A stretch of 64,000 nucleotides of DNA from Prinia subflava (taxonomy: Eukaryota; Chordata; Aves; Passeriformes; Cisticolidae). Positions 1 to 12,600 of this stretch are shown here, in pieces (position 1 is the first letter of the stretch; each line of letters opens with the position of its first letter). The translations under genes and the position numbers were made by a program. The DNA lies in the NCBI RefSeq assembly GCF_021018805.1, contig NC_086253.1:37263583-37327582 (forward strand), written 5' to 3'. Below the pieces are notes generated by a model, which worked only from the letters and a program-made list of their open reading frames with translations, did no database searches and had not been told where the DNA came from.

Positions 1-3000
1 GGCATGTTCTGACTCACAAACTTCCTGGGTCCTGTAGCCTGTGCTGACCTCAGCGTTAGCCCCAGCAACAAGTCAGGACCTGAGCTCCTCAGGTTACTGA
101 TAACTTAGGAATGCTCATACTGGCTACAGTTAACAATTTTATTTACATGGACTTAGAGTGATTACCTGAGCTACCTTACGCTTCTGAGTACAGCTGTGGT
201 CTAAGTGTTCACATTAAACCTCATTCAGGTAGACAGGAAAAACCCCACTAACCATTCTTCACTCCCTCCCCCTCCCAAACGTTAAATACATAACAGAACA
301 AAAAACTGTTAGCATGACTGTTGGGACTCAAATGGTGATAAAAATGCAAGACATTGTAAATGAGGAGCTAAATGAGTAAGCAAGACAGCTCAACTTAGGC
401 AGACAAAGTTAGCTATGTGCTAAAGCATGCTGCTGAGGTCAGTCAGCACAGGTCTGGAAGGTCTAATACCTAAAGCTCAAAAACCCTCTCTGACATCTGT
501 GCAGTTTTAGATAACCTATCAAATTAAGTTTTCACCTCTTATTTACAGGTTTGTGATTTGTACTAGATTAAAGATCCTGTCATGTTCCATCTCCTTTTAA
601 TAATTAAAGGTTTATGAAACCATTTGCTGAAGCAATATTGCTGTCTATCTTGGTTCCAGGGCTAATTTTTTTGCAGTAGCAGGGAGAGAGTGTGATTAGG
701 ACATGCAGGTTATTCTGTATCACCAAACCTCATTGCAGAGGGCAGGGGAAAGGGACACTTGTCCAGGGAGAAAGGGCTCCTTCTGGGCTTGGTGAGCATT
801 ATACATGGAATCACTCTCTCTTTTGAACCCTTTGGTTATTAATCCTGTTGCTATTACTGTTTTTCTTATCACAACAGTGTTGCCAGTAAATTGTTCTTGT
901 CTCAATCCATGATTTGCCTTTTTTGTCTCCAATTCTCAACTCCATCTCACCCAGCAGGAAAGGGGAGGGCAAAATGGGGTGAGCAGCAGTGTGGTTTTGG
1001 AGAGTCTCAGTGGGGGCACTGAACTGGGGAATACGATTCCTAAACCAGGGCAGCCTTAACTGGTGCCCACTGTAGGGCATGAAGAGTCGAGATAACAACA
1101 GATCTGCCCAGAGGAGGTTGCAAACAATTTTTATCTAAGCATTTGTGTATTAGGTATGAACCCACTGATCACATGGTTGCTTGGTGTGTTCATATCGATA
1201 TGGTACCTAACCCTGTCCTATGCATATGACCACCATACTACAGTGTATTTTTCCTACTCATTTGAGCTGGTTTAACTTCAGATGGTTCTCAACATGAGTA
1301 TACTTTTAATTAAATGAACACCCTTGGTATTTTGTGCTGCTTGATTGTCAGATACATTACACTCTGAAGGTAACTTCTATAGCATTATTTAAATAAAGTA
1401 TGTCCTGCTGATAACCCACTTCTGGATCATCTGGAGCCTTTTTCCTGCTTGCCTTGTAGTTCCATTTTTATCTACTCCAGAGGAATTTCCTGTGGACCTT
1501 ACTCCAATAACCAGGACAGTCCTCATATTCTGGGTTTTGATATTTCACCTCTCTGAGGACTTCAGTTTACTTTTTACTCATGACAACTTCTCTCCCTAAG
1601 CAAGAAGGGATTCACAGACAACTTATTTTTTATTTATTGCCAAGGTGAAACTATACCTGTACAGCAAAGCTCACAAACCTTACCAGAACACCTACAGATC
1701 ATTGCTGCTGCTTGTAATACTAGATCAGAATTAGCACATATTTATGTCAATCTTTAAAATTAGGGCAAAACAATCAGAAAATTCACTTAAAATCCAAACA
1801 CTTATCAAAGACATTCCTGTAACAAAAATACTTTCACTCAAGGCTGAATCCTTTAAAACAACAATGAAATAACATTAATCTCAGTGCCTTCTCAATCACT
1901 AGAAAAAATGCTTTTTGTTCTTTCCAAGCTAAAGTAACATAACTATTGTATCCCTTCCCTCTGTATATTTTATATTCAAGACAATTTATGATCAGTGCAT
2001 GAACACAGTATTATGCAAGTCCAAGTCAGTTTCAAACAAAAAGATTTATGTTTTGAGTATGACATTCAACCACAAAATGCTTAGAGCAATATATTATTTG
2101 CTGGTATAGCTTCATGAAAAAGGCTATATATAATGTAGAGAATACAGAAATGTTCCAAAAGTGATTAAAAAAAAAAAACCTACAGAAAACTTGAGTCATT
2201 GATGTTAAATTGTTATGTCTCAGCTTAAAATGGAACTTGATAAAGTCTTCAGGCTAGTAATCTTCCACCATATCAGCACCTATTTTTCTGTAGTTTACAC
2301 AAAAGCACTACTACTTTAACTGAAATTATCACAGCTGCCAACCACTTTTATAACTACAAGGAGCTGGACCCCAAGTTACTACTAACACATAAGCTCAAGT
2401 AAGTTCATGAACTTATCCTTAGTTCCTTCAACAGGTTCCAACGGGATGGTTTCAATTACAAGAGTAAAACAGACTACATTTTTTTTCCATTAGCTGTTTT
2501 TCCTAAGTAATTCTTAAAGCGGGCATAAACCAAGCCACATCACACTCAAGAGAAAAACAAGGGGAATCTCCTAATTTTGCAGCTGGAGTCAGCAAACAAA
2601 TTACTATCAGTGTCTTATGCAACAATACAGGGACAAAGGCTATGCAATGCCAATCAGTATGACAGGAAAGGCGTAGTGCATTCTACTTGATCACCTATGG
2701 AGCAAATGAACACACACTGCTAAAAATATTGATAGCAATGCAATGCTTCAAAGTCCATGAACTACATTGCCTAGTTTATCACTACAGCTAAACTAAGGTT
2801 GTAACAGAATATGTTTCATATCTTTATAATAGTGATTGCCTATTTGAAATATTTTAAACGTGTTACACATTCATGCGTATATATTCCACAATACAAAAGA
2901 TTACAAAGAATATTCCTCAAGGACTGGGTTTGCATTTGCCTGTCTATTTTATGGTCCTTTTACACACCAAAGAATGGGTTGTGTTTTTTAGGTATTTTTG

Positions 3001-6000
3001 AACATATGAAAAATATGCCTCTAAATCCAAAAAAAACTGGGCATGGGAAAAAATCCATAAAAAATAAAAGCACCTGTAATAAACAGAGTTATTTCAACTC
3101 CTGAAAACTGGCCCAATTCCAAATGGTATATTTAGATTTCCTTTAATCCTATTTTCCATGTTTTTCTCAGACACACATTTGTCCTTTTGTTCATCAATTC
3201 AAAAATAAATTAAATAAGATTTTGTGAATATGTACATTGAGACTTTGTACAGCAACTTCTTCACTCCTAGCTCTCTGCAGACTCAGAGATAGGTATCCTT
3301 CAGCAGAACACCAACCTGACCCATTCTCTCTCCTGTTGCACAGTTACTTGTTGACAGCACAGCAGGCTGTTCCAACTCAAAGTTCAGGCACAAACATTTG
3401 GATGCAATGTCATAAGCTGATCACAGAGCTGATGTGAATGAGAAAAAATAATAATAAAAAAATAAGACCACCCAAAAAAATACCACCAATACCCCTCGCT
3501 ATTTATTTTCGTAAGAGTGTACTTAAGTCACATCAGTTAAAACACAGTTAGATAACATAGACAGATGGGAATGATCAGCACTGGGAGGAAATCCCTTAAG
3601 CTGCCAAAAACTTCAGCTTTGTGAAACTATTCTCAGCATTCATGGAAAGTATTCAAGACTCTCTAACTCTTAATCCCAGTTCATATTTCAACATGCACTC
3701 AATGCAAAGCAGCAACACCAGGTAAGAGAACAGACACACAAGTGTGAAAGTTTATGAAGACCTTGCAGTGCATTTTAGAAATAGAACTGCACCTTTGATG
3801 AAAATACCCCAGATATAATATTCTTTGACATTGCTTATGCTAAAAATTTATCATTATAAACCTAACATTGGCAAAATTATATTTCTGTTGATTTTGAGTC
3901 TATCATCAAGTGATTTTGCTTTATGGCATAAGTTTTCTTTACAATAACTGCAATGGGAAAGGGGAGAGGAAAACCAACACTCAGTGCTGTATTAGAACAT
4001 CAGTGCTCATCACTACTGCTAATGTTGTGAACCTGTAACTAGAGCAGTTTGCTCCTAGAGAGTAAAAAGCCTCACCACTTCCAAATCAAGCATCTGCTCT
4101 AGATTGTCTAAAGAGAATGAGTTTTGCAAAGACTGATACAGCATTTTTGTCTCAGATAAGGTCACACTGCTTAGACAGAGATACTAACTTTACTACTCCT
4201 CATTAAATAAGCCATAAGATGCTCTTGGGAAGGAATATAATAATTTTGATACAACTTCTTTTCCCCATCTGGGATGCCCAAAAGTGTTTTAATCACTATC
4301 CTTGTACTGACTGCTCATCTGGCATAGGTGACAGAGTGCATCATCCCTAGTACCCTACAAAGACCACAACACAGATCTTTACCATACAGAAATCTGCCTA
4401 CAGACTACAGAAGCAAAATACTATCATTAAGCCATTTTTGCAGATATAATACTTTTCCTGAGGAAGCATAATTTGCTGTCTGGGGATTATAAATTAGATA
4501 TTTTCACCACACAGAGTTAAAAAAGATCCTAAAAAAACACCAACTGAACAGAAACTATATGCGGCATAAAGTGTTTGAAAAGATAATTGCAAACAATTAG
4601 CAAATAAATACTTCTAAGGTGGAATATATTACAATTGCAACTGTTTGAAATTATGCCTAACTTCCAATGTTAAAACAAGTAGCTGATAGAAAAAAGCTGT
4701 TTCAAGCCCTGTTCACTATTGATTAGCAAAGAACTTCAAGCATCTGTAATACAAAGTAACTAAGTAAATTCTACAACTTGTAGCTTCTAATATATTTTGA
4801 TCATCTTACTTTCCTGTTTCTCCAGTAAAATGAACCTTTAAAAACAATAATACACTTCTCAAACTTCAGTTTGTCCATATCCTCGATTTTAGCTTTTCAT
4901 TATTAAATAAGCTGCTGGAAGAAGGAAATAGTTGAACAACTTGGGGTTTTCAATTTTATAGCACTAAATAGAGGCAATATTGAATTGCACACACAGAGAA
5001 AGAGCTTTTTCTAGCACTCACTGCATTCCCCAGAGGCAATCAATGACAAGTCTCTGTAACTTGAATCAAGTATACTAACACTTCTCATTTTTGCCATGAC
5101 ATCAACAAACAATAGCCATTCCTCTCATTCCTGCCACAAACATTATCAAATATCACAGAGAATATCTTACTGAACATAAAAGCCTCTTTGACTCCAAGGC
5201 AAAAAGGAAAAATAAGGGAGAGATAATTCAAAATATTTGACCATAACAACTTAAAGCAGGCAGAAACATTTACGTCTTTGATGACCTTATAAAATTTTCC
5301 ACAAGATGGTGCTGTAGTCCTATTTTAAGACATGCCCTAACATTTAGAAGTAAACCTCACTTCATTTCATTGCTAGAATAATGAACAGTGGTTTGCAAAG
5401 CCTATTTTCAATTAAAGGGCAAAACACATTCCTACTACGTAATTTTCCAATCTTTTTAGGTTCTTTTATTTTTAAACAACTGAAAAAGTAGTCCAATCAC
5501 AGTAGTAAAAAAAAACCCAGAACTAATTTATATAACATAACAGATGGCCGTAGGCTCTTCTGATTCTGTGTAAAATAATCCATTCATATTCCATATGGTT
5601 ATAGAAAAAAATCATAATTATTGTTAAAACACAGAAATCACTTTTTAAAGCATGTCAAACAGCTGCTTTTGCCTTCATCTGCAAACTCTGCCCCCCCCAA
5701 AAATTCAGACTGGTTTGTAATAATAAACTCCAAAAATCTTTTAAAGTGAAGTATTAAAACACAAAGGAACCTTGATATGATGGGCTACCAATTCACAAAG
5801 AGTAATAAACAAATAAATAAATCTGATCAAGCCTCACACATTTTGGTTTGATCATTTGTTTATGGAAGTCTTACATCTACTTATGTCACTAAACAGAAAT
5901 CTTATTATGGCTTCAAATAATGAAAATGTTTCTTTGTGTACTGACTGGTCTCCATCTGTGCTGCTGGTCTTAAAATGTGTTGGGTAAGAGCACTAAAACA

Positions 6001-6200
6001 CTCAACACATCTCTTGCAGTCAAAGTCTGTGGACTTACTTGCACATTTTAGTGTTTAGAATCAAACCGACCCTCATTTTGTCCATGTTAATGGAAGCCAT
6101 AAAGTGCTGGTGCTCTCCAGCTCAGCATTTAAACTTATATTTAAAAATAATAATAAAAATAAAAAAAATCAGCAAAAAAGGTACATATTTGAAACTGTGT
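1..6200. other. Intergenic or distal 3' flank of CEP44, no gene recognised
   Basis: The stretch is AT-rich and contains only short open frames without recognisable domains or conserved splice-site pairs. Short poly-A and poly-T runs are present (for example near 2,167 and 3,470). It lies downstream of the minus-strand CEP44 stop codon, so its right end may be alternative long 3' UTR. By synteny remembered from mammals, HPGD would be the next gene to the left, but none of its exons were recognised here. Confidence 0.5.
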
Positions 6201-6210
6201 ATGTAAGTTT

Positions 6211-6589
6211 TTTATTAAGACTTATTCAACAGTACAGATGGTAAGATGGTATGTAAGAATGCCTCTTGGGTGTAATATGCAAGCTCCAGCTGGAATGTTT
6301 CCAACAGGATGTAAACCACAGTCCTCAAGCCCACACTTTAAAAAACATATTACTTAGCACACTGCTAACAAATGTCAACACAAAAATACACTGCTGTAAT
6401 GACTTCAATTTACGAAAGTGCAAGGAGGGGGGAAGAAGCTATTTGAACAAGTCTTTAAAAACAAAAATTTGGGGTGGGGAGGGAAATCAATACAGATGCA
6501 TGAATAAAATATTTATTCAAAGCATAAAAGCACTGGCGATCGCTACAAATACGATATATTAAGAATTTAATGCTGTACAAGTATACATA
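6211..6589 (-). other. CEP44: CEP44 3' UTR with candidate polyadenylation signals
   Basis: On the minus strand the sequence after the CEP44 stop codon contains AATAAA hexamers (tttatt on the plus strand) at 6512-6517 and at 6211-6216, about 75 and 375 nt past the stop. Either could end the transcript. The choice cannot be made from sequence alone, and a longer UTR is also possible. Confidence 0.4.
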
Positions 6590-6677
6590 TTATTTCTGAT
6601 AACTCTGAAGACCTATGCTTTCAGGAATTCCCAGAGGTGGACACGGTGTTTTGAACAAGTTGAAGGTTTCTTCAATT
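6590..6677 (-). CDS. CEP44: CEP44 terminal coding exon 10
   Basis: The acceptor TTTATTTTCAG leads to A|ATTGAAGAAACC. The exon encodes IEETFNLFK, comparable with human FEETAELLK, then a Pro-rich tail ending SYQK with TAA at 6592-6590. The tail is longer than the human one, which ends soon after CPN. Confidence 0.9.
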
Positions 6678-9600
6678 CTGAAAATAAATTTTGTTTATAT
6701 ACATTTAATAGAATAAGGTACAAAATAACTGACTTGCTTTTAACTTCCTTATTATCCAAAATACTAACAACCAGCATGACCCCATAAGTTTTCTCTCACC
6801 CCACCCTTTTCCTCTGCTATTAGTTTCTATTTTAAATGCCTACCATATATCAATAAACCTTAAGTACACAAAGAAAGAAGTAACCCACACACAAAAATCA
6901 CAGAAAAGGCGAGAGCTTTTTATAGGCCATGCACTTAGACAATAGACATCTCTTGCTAGAGAAACATTGTAAAGCAACACATTTCTCCTCAAGTATAAAA
7001 AAAAAAATTATAGATCTCAGAATTAATATCAAATACATCTTACATAAATAGATGTATTTATATAAGATCTTATAGATCTTATATAAAAATAAGTTATTAT
7101 AATGCTTAGGCTGAAATTGGTTTTACTTTTCTTTAAATAATAAAAAACAGTTAAGATAACATAAGTATTTTTCAGGAGGAAAAGTTGCAAGTATCAGGGA
7201 ATTTCGATCAGCAAATAAATAATATTCCCATTTCTTATCAAATTCTAAACATTCTTTAATGTCTAGTTAATACTATTAAGAGTACTTTCTATTGCTTTTT
7301 AGAAACCAAAACAGTGTCTCATCCCACAAATACAAAACTGTAAGTGGATTTACTATCCTGTAGAGCCATAAGGAAATGCCACACCTGGTGTAGAGACTTT
7401 TGAGGTTTGCAACATATGTACACTCTCTGTGTGCCTTATTCCCATACAACTCCCTCCTGGGAAATAAATTCCTGCTGCCCTTTCCTATTACTTACATTTT
7501 ATTTATCTTTTCCATTCTTTGTCTTATTGTCTCCTACAATTGAAAAGCAACAAAGTTAGTGAAGTCTTCAAAGCTGATACTCTTCAGATGGACTTTCAAC
7601 TTAAATTCAGAGAAAATGTCTCTTTAAGCACTGTTTACCTATGAAAAGCATTTTTATGGGACAGACCTAGTTTTGCATAGTTTCCTTGTTTTTCTATCAG
7701 TATATACAACTAAAACCAATGCTTACTTGTTCTCTTGACCTCAAAGGAAATCAACTGAGCATTCTCCAGTTTTACTTACCTTTGAAATGTCTGTCAGATC
7801 ATGAGAATTAATGGTCATATCTTTGGGAGATTGATCTGTGGATAACAGTGAACTGCATCCAGACGACTGAGGATGACTCTCTGGCATCTCTTCATTCCTC
7901 TCTGTATCTATAGAGAAATGCTCAGTTTTATGTCACCTTTGCCTTTTTGCTCTCTTTTGCAAGGTCAGCTATCAAATAACTTGATTTACAGTAGGTAATA
8001 ACAGAAGAGAATGCATTGTTTAGAGAGGGAAAAGAATAAGCTACTATGAGAGTCTAAAATAGGTTTCTCATTTTTTAAAACAAGTGTAATATTACACTCT
8101 GTATAATATGTATAATATACAAAAAGCAAATTCCAAAGATTACTAAGAAGATTATTTTCTCCTGGTTAGACTAAAACCAAAGCTTATGAACATCTGATTA
8201 CAGTGCCAAATATTTAATAGTAATTTCATATAGTTTATAATATTTTTATTGTAAACTGTCTGTTCAAACATGTCTTTAACCTGTCTTATAAGTAGCAGAT
8301 TTTTTTTTTTTCATTTGGAAGGCTGTGATATTCTTTGCAATTTTAGATTTCTATTGTTAGGGAAGAGAACTTAGTATCTTTTAAAAAATCATGTTCCCAT
8401 ACTCATAGCCACTTCTAGTAATGTCATCATCTATACATCATACCTTTGGAAAATACTTGGCTACACTGTTTAGTGTCTAAAATTCATATTAAACTGTTCT
8501 AAATACCTAAAATTAAAAATTGTTTATTTGGTACATCGGTGATTTCTGAAGAGTGCTACAGCCAAAAAGAGCCTGAAACGATTCCAAGTACTATATAATT
8601 AGATAAAAGAGTTAAGACTGTCTCCATAACTTTTATGCCAAAAATTTCCTGAATTTTAGAAAAACAGGAATAACAAATTCAGAAGAATTTGGGGAATCTG
8701 AAAATATGAAAATTCTCTTTCAAAAGCCATCTCCTTGTTTACTTGCTACAAAATCCTCAAGTGTCAGTAACACACCACTAAACTAATCAAAGGAAGTAAA
8801 CATGTTGCAAGTTTTTTATGTCCTGTAAAATGAAGGTCCCATTTCTCAGACTCCAGGATAAAAACAAGCTTTAACATAACCAAGAACTGCCTTCTTAGTT
8901 TCCATGGAAACTGGATTACTGAGACTCCTTTTTTATTACAATTCAAGAGCCCAACACTGGACAAAAACGCCTAGTATGTGAGAATGGAAAATAGAATATC
9001 CTCCTTACCACTGGTGGTAGGAATAACAGCTGCCACAAGGGAAACAGGCCAAATGAATGAAGAGAACAGAGGGAGCTAAGGGAGCTAATAGAGCTAAAGG
9101 CTAAAGAGCTACCATTGAGGAAGACAGAAGAATACTCATGGCCTGGGCAATGCTTTTAACTCCTTTCCCACTCAAGTCTGCTTCGTTTACTTCTTCTATG
9201 TTATCAAAATTAAACGGAAGTTGGAAACAGAAGAAAACGATTTTGTCTTTCTCTTCAAAACAAGAAAGTTTATCAAAGATGCCAGCTAGACAGCTGCGAA
9301 CCGCTTCAGAGATGAAATACAGAAAACATTTAGCAGTGAGTTGAAAACCAACAAAGATTATGAATTGTGATTTGTATGAGCCACATTAAGAAGAAAACAG
9401 CAACCTAAAAGCAAATATAACTCAATTCTCACTTAAGAACAGCACATTTTAAAACATAACTGCTTTCAAGTCTAGATGACACTACTATTTTTCACAGCTT
9501 CAGTAACAGCACCTTAATTAATTTGCATCTTTGATATTTTAGTAGCTATTTGTAACTATTATTTACTATGCTATAGCAACTAAATCTTCTCAAGAGTAAA

Positions 9601-12600
9601 TTAGAAACATACAATGATGAGGAGGTTAATTTCTAATCCGCTATATGGTTTTAAATTCAGAGGTGACTAAATTGCAGTTACCTACTTTAACTATTTTAGT
9701 CAAGGTCAGCAAGAAGCGTTTAGCGTATTTACATTAATTAAAAGGAAAATCATTAATACTCACCAAGAGAAACTGGACTGCTACTAGAAGTACTTTCTCG
9801 ATTTATATTGCTGAACTCTTTAGATAAGTCTCTCTGAAATACAAGTTTACTGCATTTTAGCCATACACCCTGTTAAAATCATCTTCTGACTGATCAAAAA
9901 TATATTTAAGTACTAGGTATGTATGTATTTGCATGCTACACCATCCAGATATGTTGGCACTGCACAAGTATCTTCACAGGACTAAAAAAATTCAACATTT
10001 CCATAAGGCCACTTCATTTAAAAATAGTCTATTTAATGGGCCTTTTTTAATATTAATATTGCTGTTCATAAAGAGCTCAAAACCAGGCCAAAATACAGTG
10101 CATATAACTTAGTTCTGAGTAGAATGGACAATCAGAATGCTCTTAGCCTGTACTAATCATTTCACCTCAACATTGGTTGCCATTAGCTTAAAGTAAGTGT
10201 GCTGCCTTCTGCTGCTGGTTGATACTCAAAAATACAGTCCTCAGTTCTAAAAAATAGCCTATAGACTAACAAATTCATTCCACCTAAATTCTTAGAACTC
10301 AGAAGGCTATTTTAAGCTAGTTTCCCAGGCTCCTATATGAGAGAGAGCTCTTAAGAAACATTCACAGTTTAACTCAATCTATCTTTAAAAAGATTGTTCA
10401 TAAGCAATGAAACAATAGTATTTTTCAACAACTTTCTAATTTCAAAGTAAAAAAATGCAATACTCATCTGGACTTTTTTTTACCAATGAGTTATCATTAT
10501 GATTTGACATCTCAGTCTTTAAAATATATCACTTTATATACCAGAGTAATAATATCAGCTAATGGGAATACTACACCCAAACAAATGAATGAAGGGGAAA
10601 TAGTAGGCTTTGTATGGGAAAACACTGGAAAAAACCTGTAATAATGTCTATCTCTTAAAAAATATAAAAACAGAATCTGCACAGACTATGTCTGCTCAAT
10701 TACTTTCATTGAAATGGATTTGGTAGCTTTCAGACTTTCCCAAAGCTAAATGCACAGCTGCTGCTACTTTGGCAACAGCAAAAAACAGATCTTAGTGTGT
10801 TCCTGCTATGTTGGCTAGATGTCAAAAAGTCTCTGAAAAGTGTAAGAGAGGAGTAAGTCTGAATTGTTTCTGTATGTGTGAAGCACGACTTGGATGCAAC
10901 TTCATTAAACAAAAAAACCAGCAATTCTGTGTCCCAAATGATTATTTCTTAGCAGTTTTCAAATGTCTATTGCAAAACACTTTTGATTACTATGTATACA
11001 TACATATATAGGCTATATGTATATATATATATATACACATATAGCCTATATGTATATGTGTGTATATATATGTATGTATATATATATACATATGTACGTA
11101 CATATGTATATGTATGTATATATATATATATATACATATAGCCTATATGTATATGTATATATATATGTGTGTGTATATATATATATATACACATATTATA
11201 TATATAATCCCACACAGAAACTGTAACTGAACTTGTTTCTGCAGGTGAATTCTTTCAGTAACACACAGCACAGAAACACAATTATTCCACTCGAAATTTC
11301 TGAATGATATTTTTGAGAGTATTTTTCAAATACTATTCCAACCATACAAACAACTGCAACAAACATGTTACAGGAGCAGTAATAAACCAAATTTACAAAA
11401 ACAAAAGAACAAGTCTAGTCTGAAACATGAGCTTTCCCATGTGCTACAGTAATTTCTTGAAAACAATACATTTGAAACAGGAGAAAAACTGTCTATGGCT
11501 GTTCACCTGAAGGTCTCTTGAGACCACTGCCAGAAAAAAAAAATTATCAATGGTGCTATTATCTGGACATATGTCTACTGATCCATAAGAATCTGATTTC
11601 AGATGGTAAATCACTTGAGCTACTACTGACCTAAACCCTTTTTTTTTAAAGTGATTGAGAATATTCATGCTTAATAATTGAGCTTCAGCCTTTAGAAATA
11701 ACCTGGTGATCAGTCTGAACACCTGTCCATTTCAAGACTTTGTGTAACCACCACACTTCCAAGGCACACAGTAAAACAGGTCTTGTATAAGAGTATTAGC
11801 AAGATTTTCAAATTTGAGGGGTCAGCAACATGCACAGAGTTCCTGGTTATGAATAAATTCAACAGTTTTACAACTGCAAAGAAAATGCAACACCGATCAA
11901 CTATTTTCCACAAGGGTTTTCAACTTCTGGAAAGTATCTGAAGGATACACGAGATGCATGAGATAATCAAATTTTTGGATTATATGATAAATTTCAAAGT
12001 GATGCTATGGTTCCCTGCAACTCAAAATATTTACATGTGTACACATATCGAATTACATAATGTGCCCACAAGGACCTTTCAACAGCATGAAAAATAACCC
12101 AGAGTCTTAATGCAGCAAGAGGCTTTATTTGCTATGCCAAACGTAGCCACATCACAACTGCAGTGCTTTTATACATTCAAAAGAGCAATGAATATCACTG
12201 GCAAGAAATAGGAAGTAGGGAAATAGAGTGGTAGTAGGAGATAAAACATATTGATTAGGCTAGAAATTTCAATGACCCATAAATTAAACACAGGACTAAA
12301 ATAAGATAAAATAACTAAAATAAGATAAAATAACTAAAATAAATTTTTGATTAACCCTGTGTTTTCCACTGTGAATGCCATTCATTTTTGTCACTATCAG
12401 TTTTAGAGAATGAAGACTCCATGTTCAAAAAACTTCCCTCCATAACTTCAGTAGTAAATAAAATGACACTGAATCATTACTAATAAGAACAGATGGAGAG
12501 CTTTGGTTCCTAGAGTATCAAAAAATAGAATTTAACAGTAAAGAAAAAAGCATGCCATCAATTTAATAAACAGCATATACATTCAGATCATATCTTTAAA

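Noticed and set aside
10967..11226. Frames on both strands rich in YIYIYTYI
   Set aside because: Direct translation of the TA/TG microsatellite.
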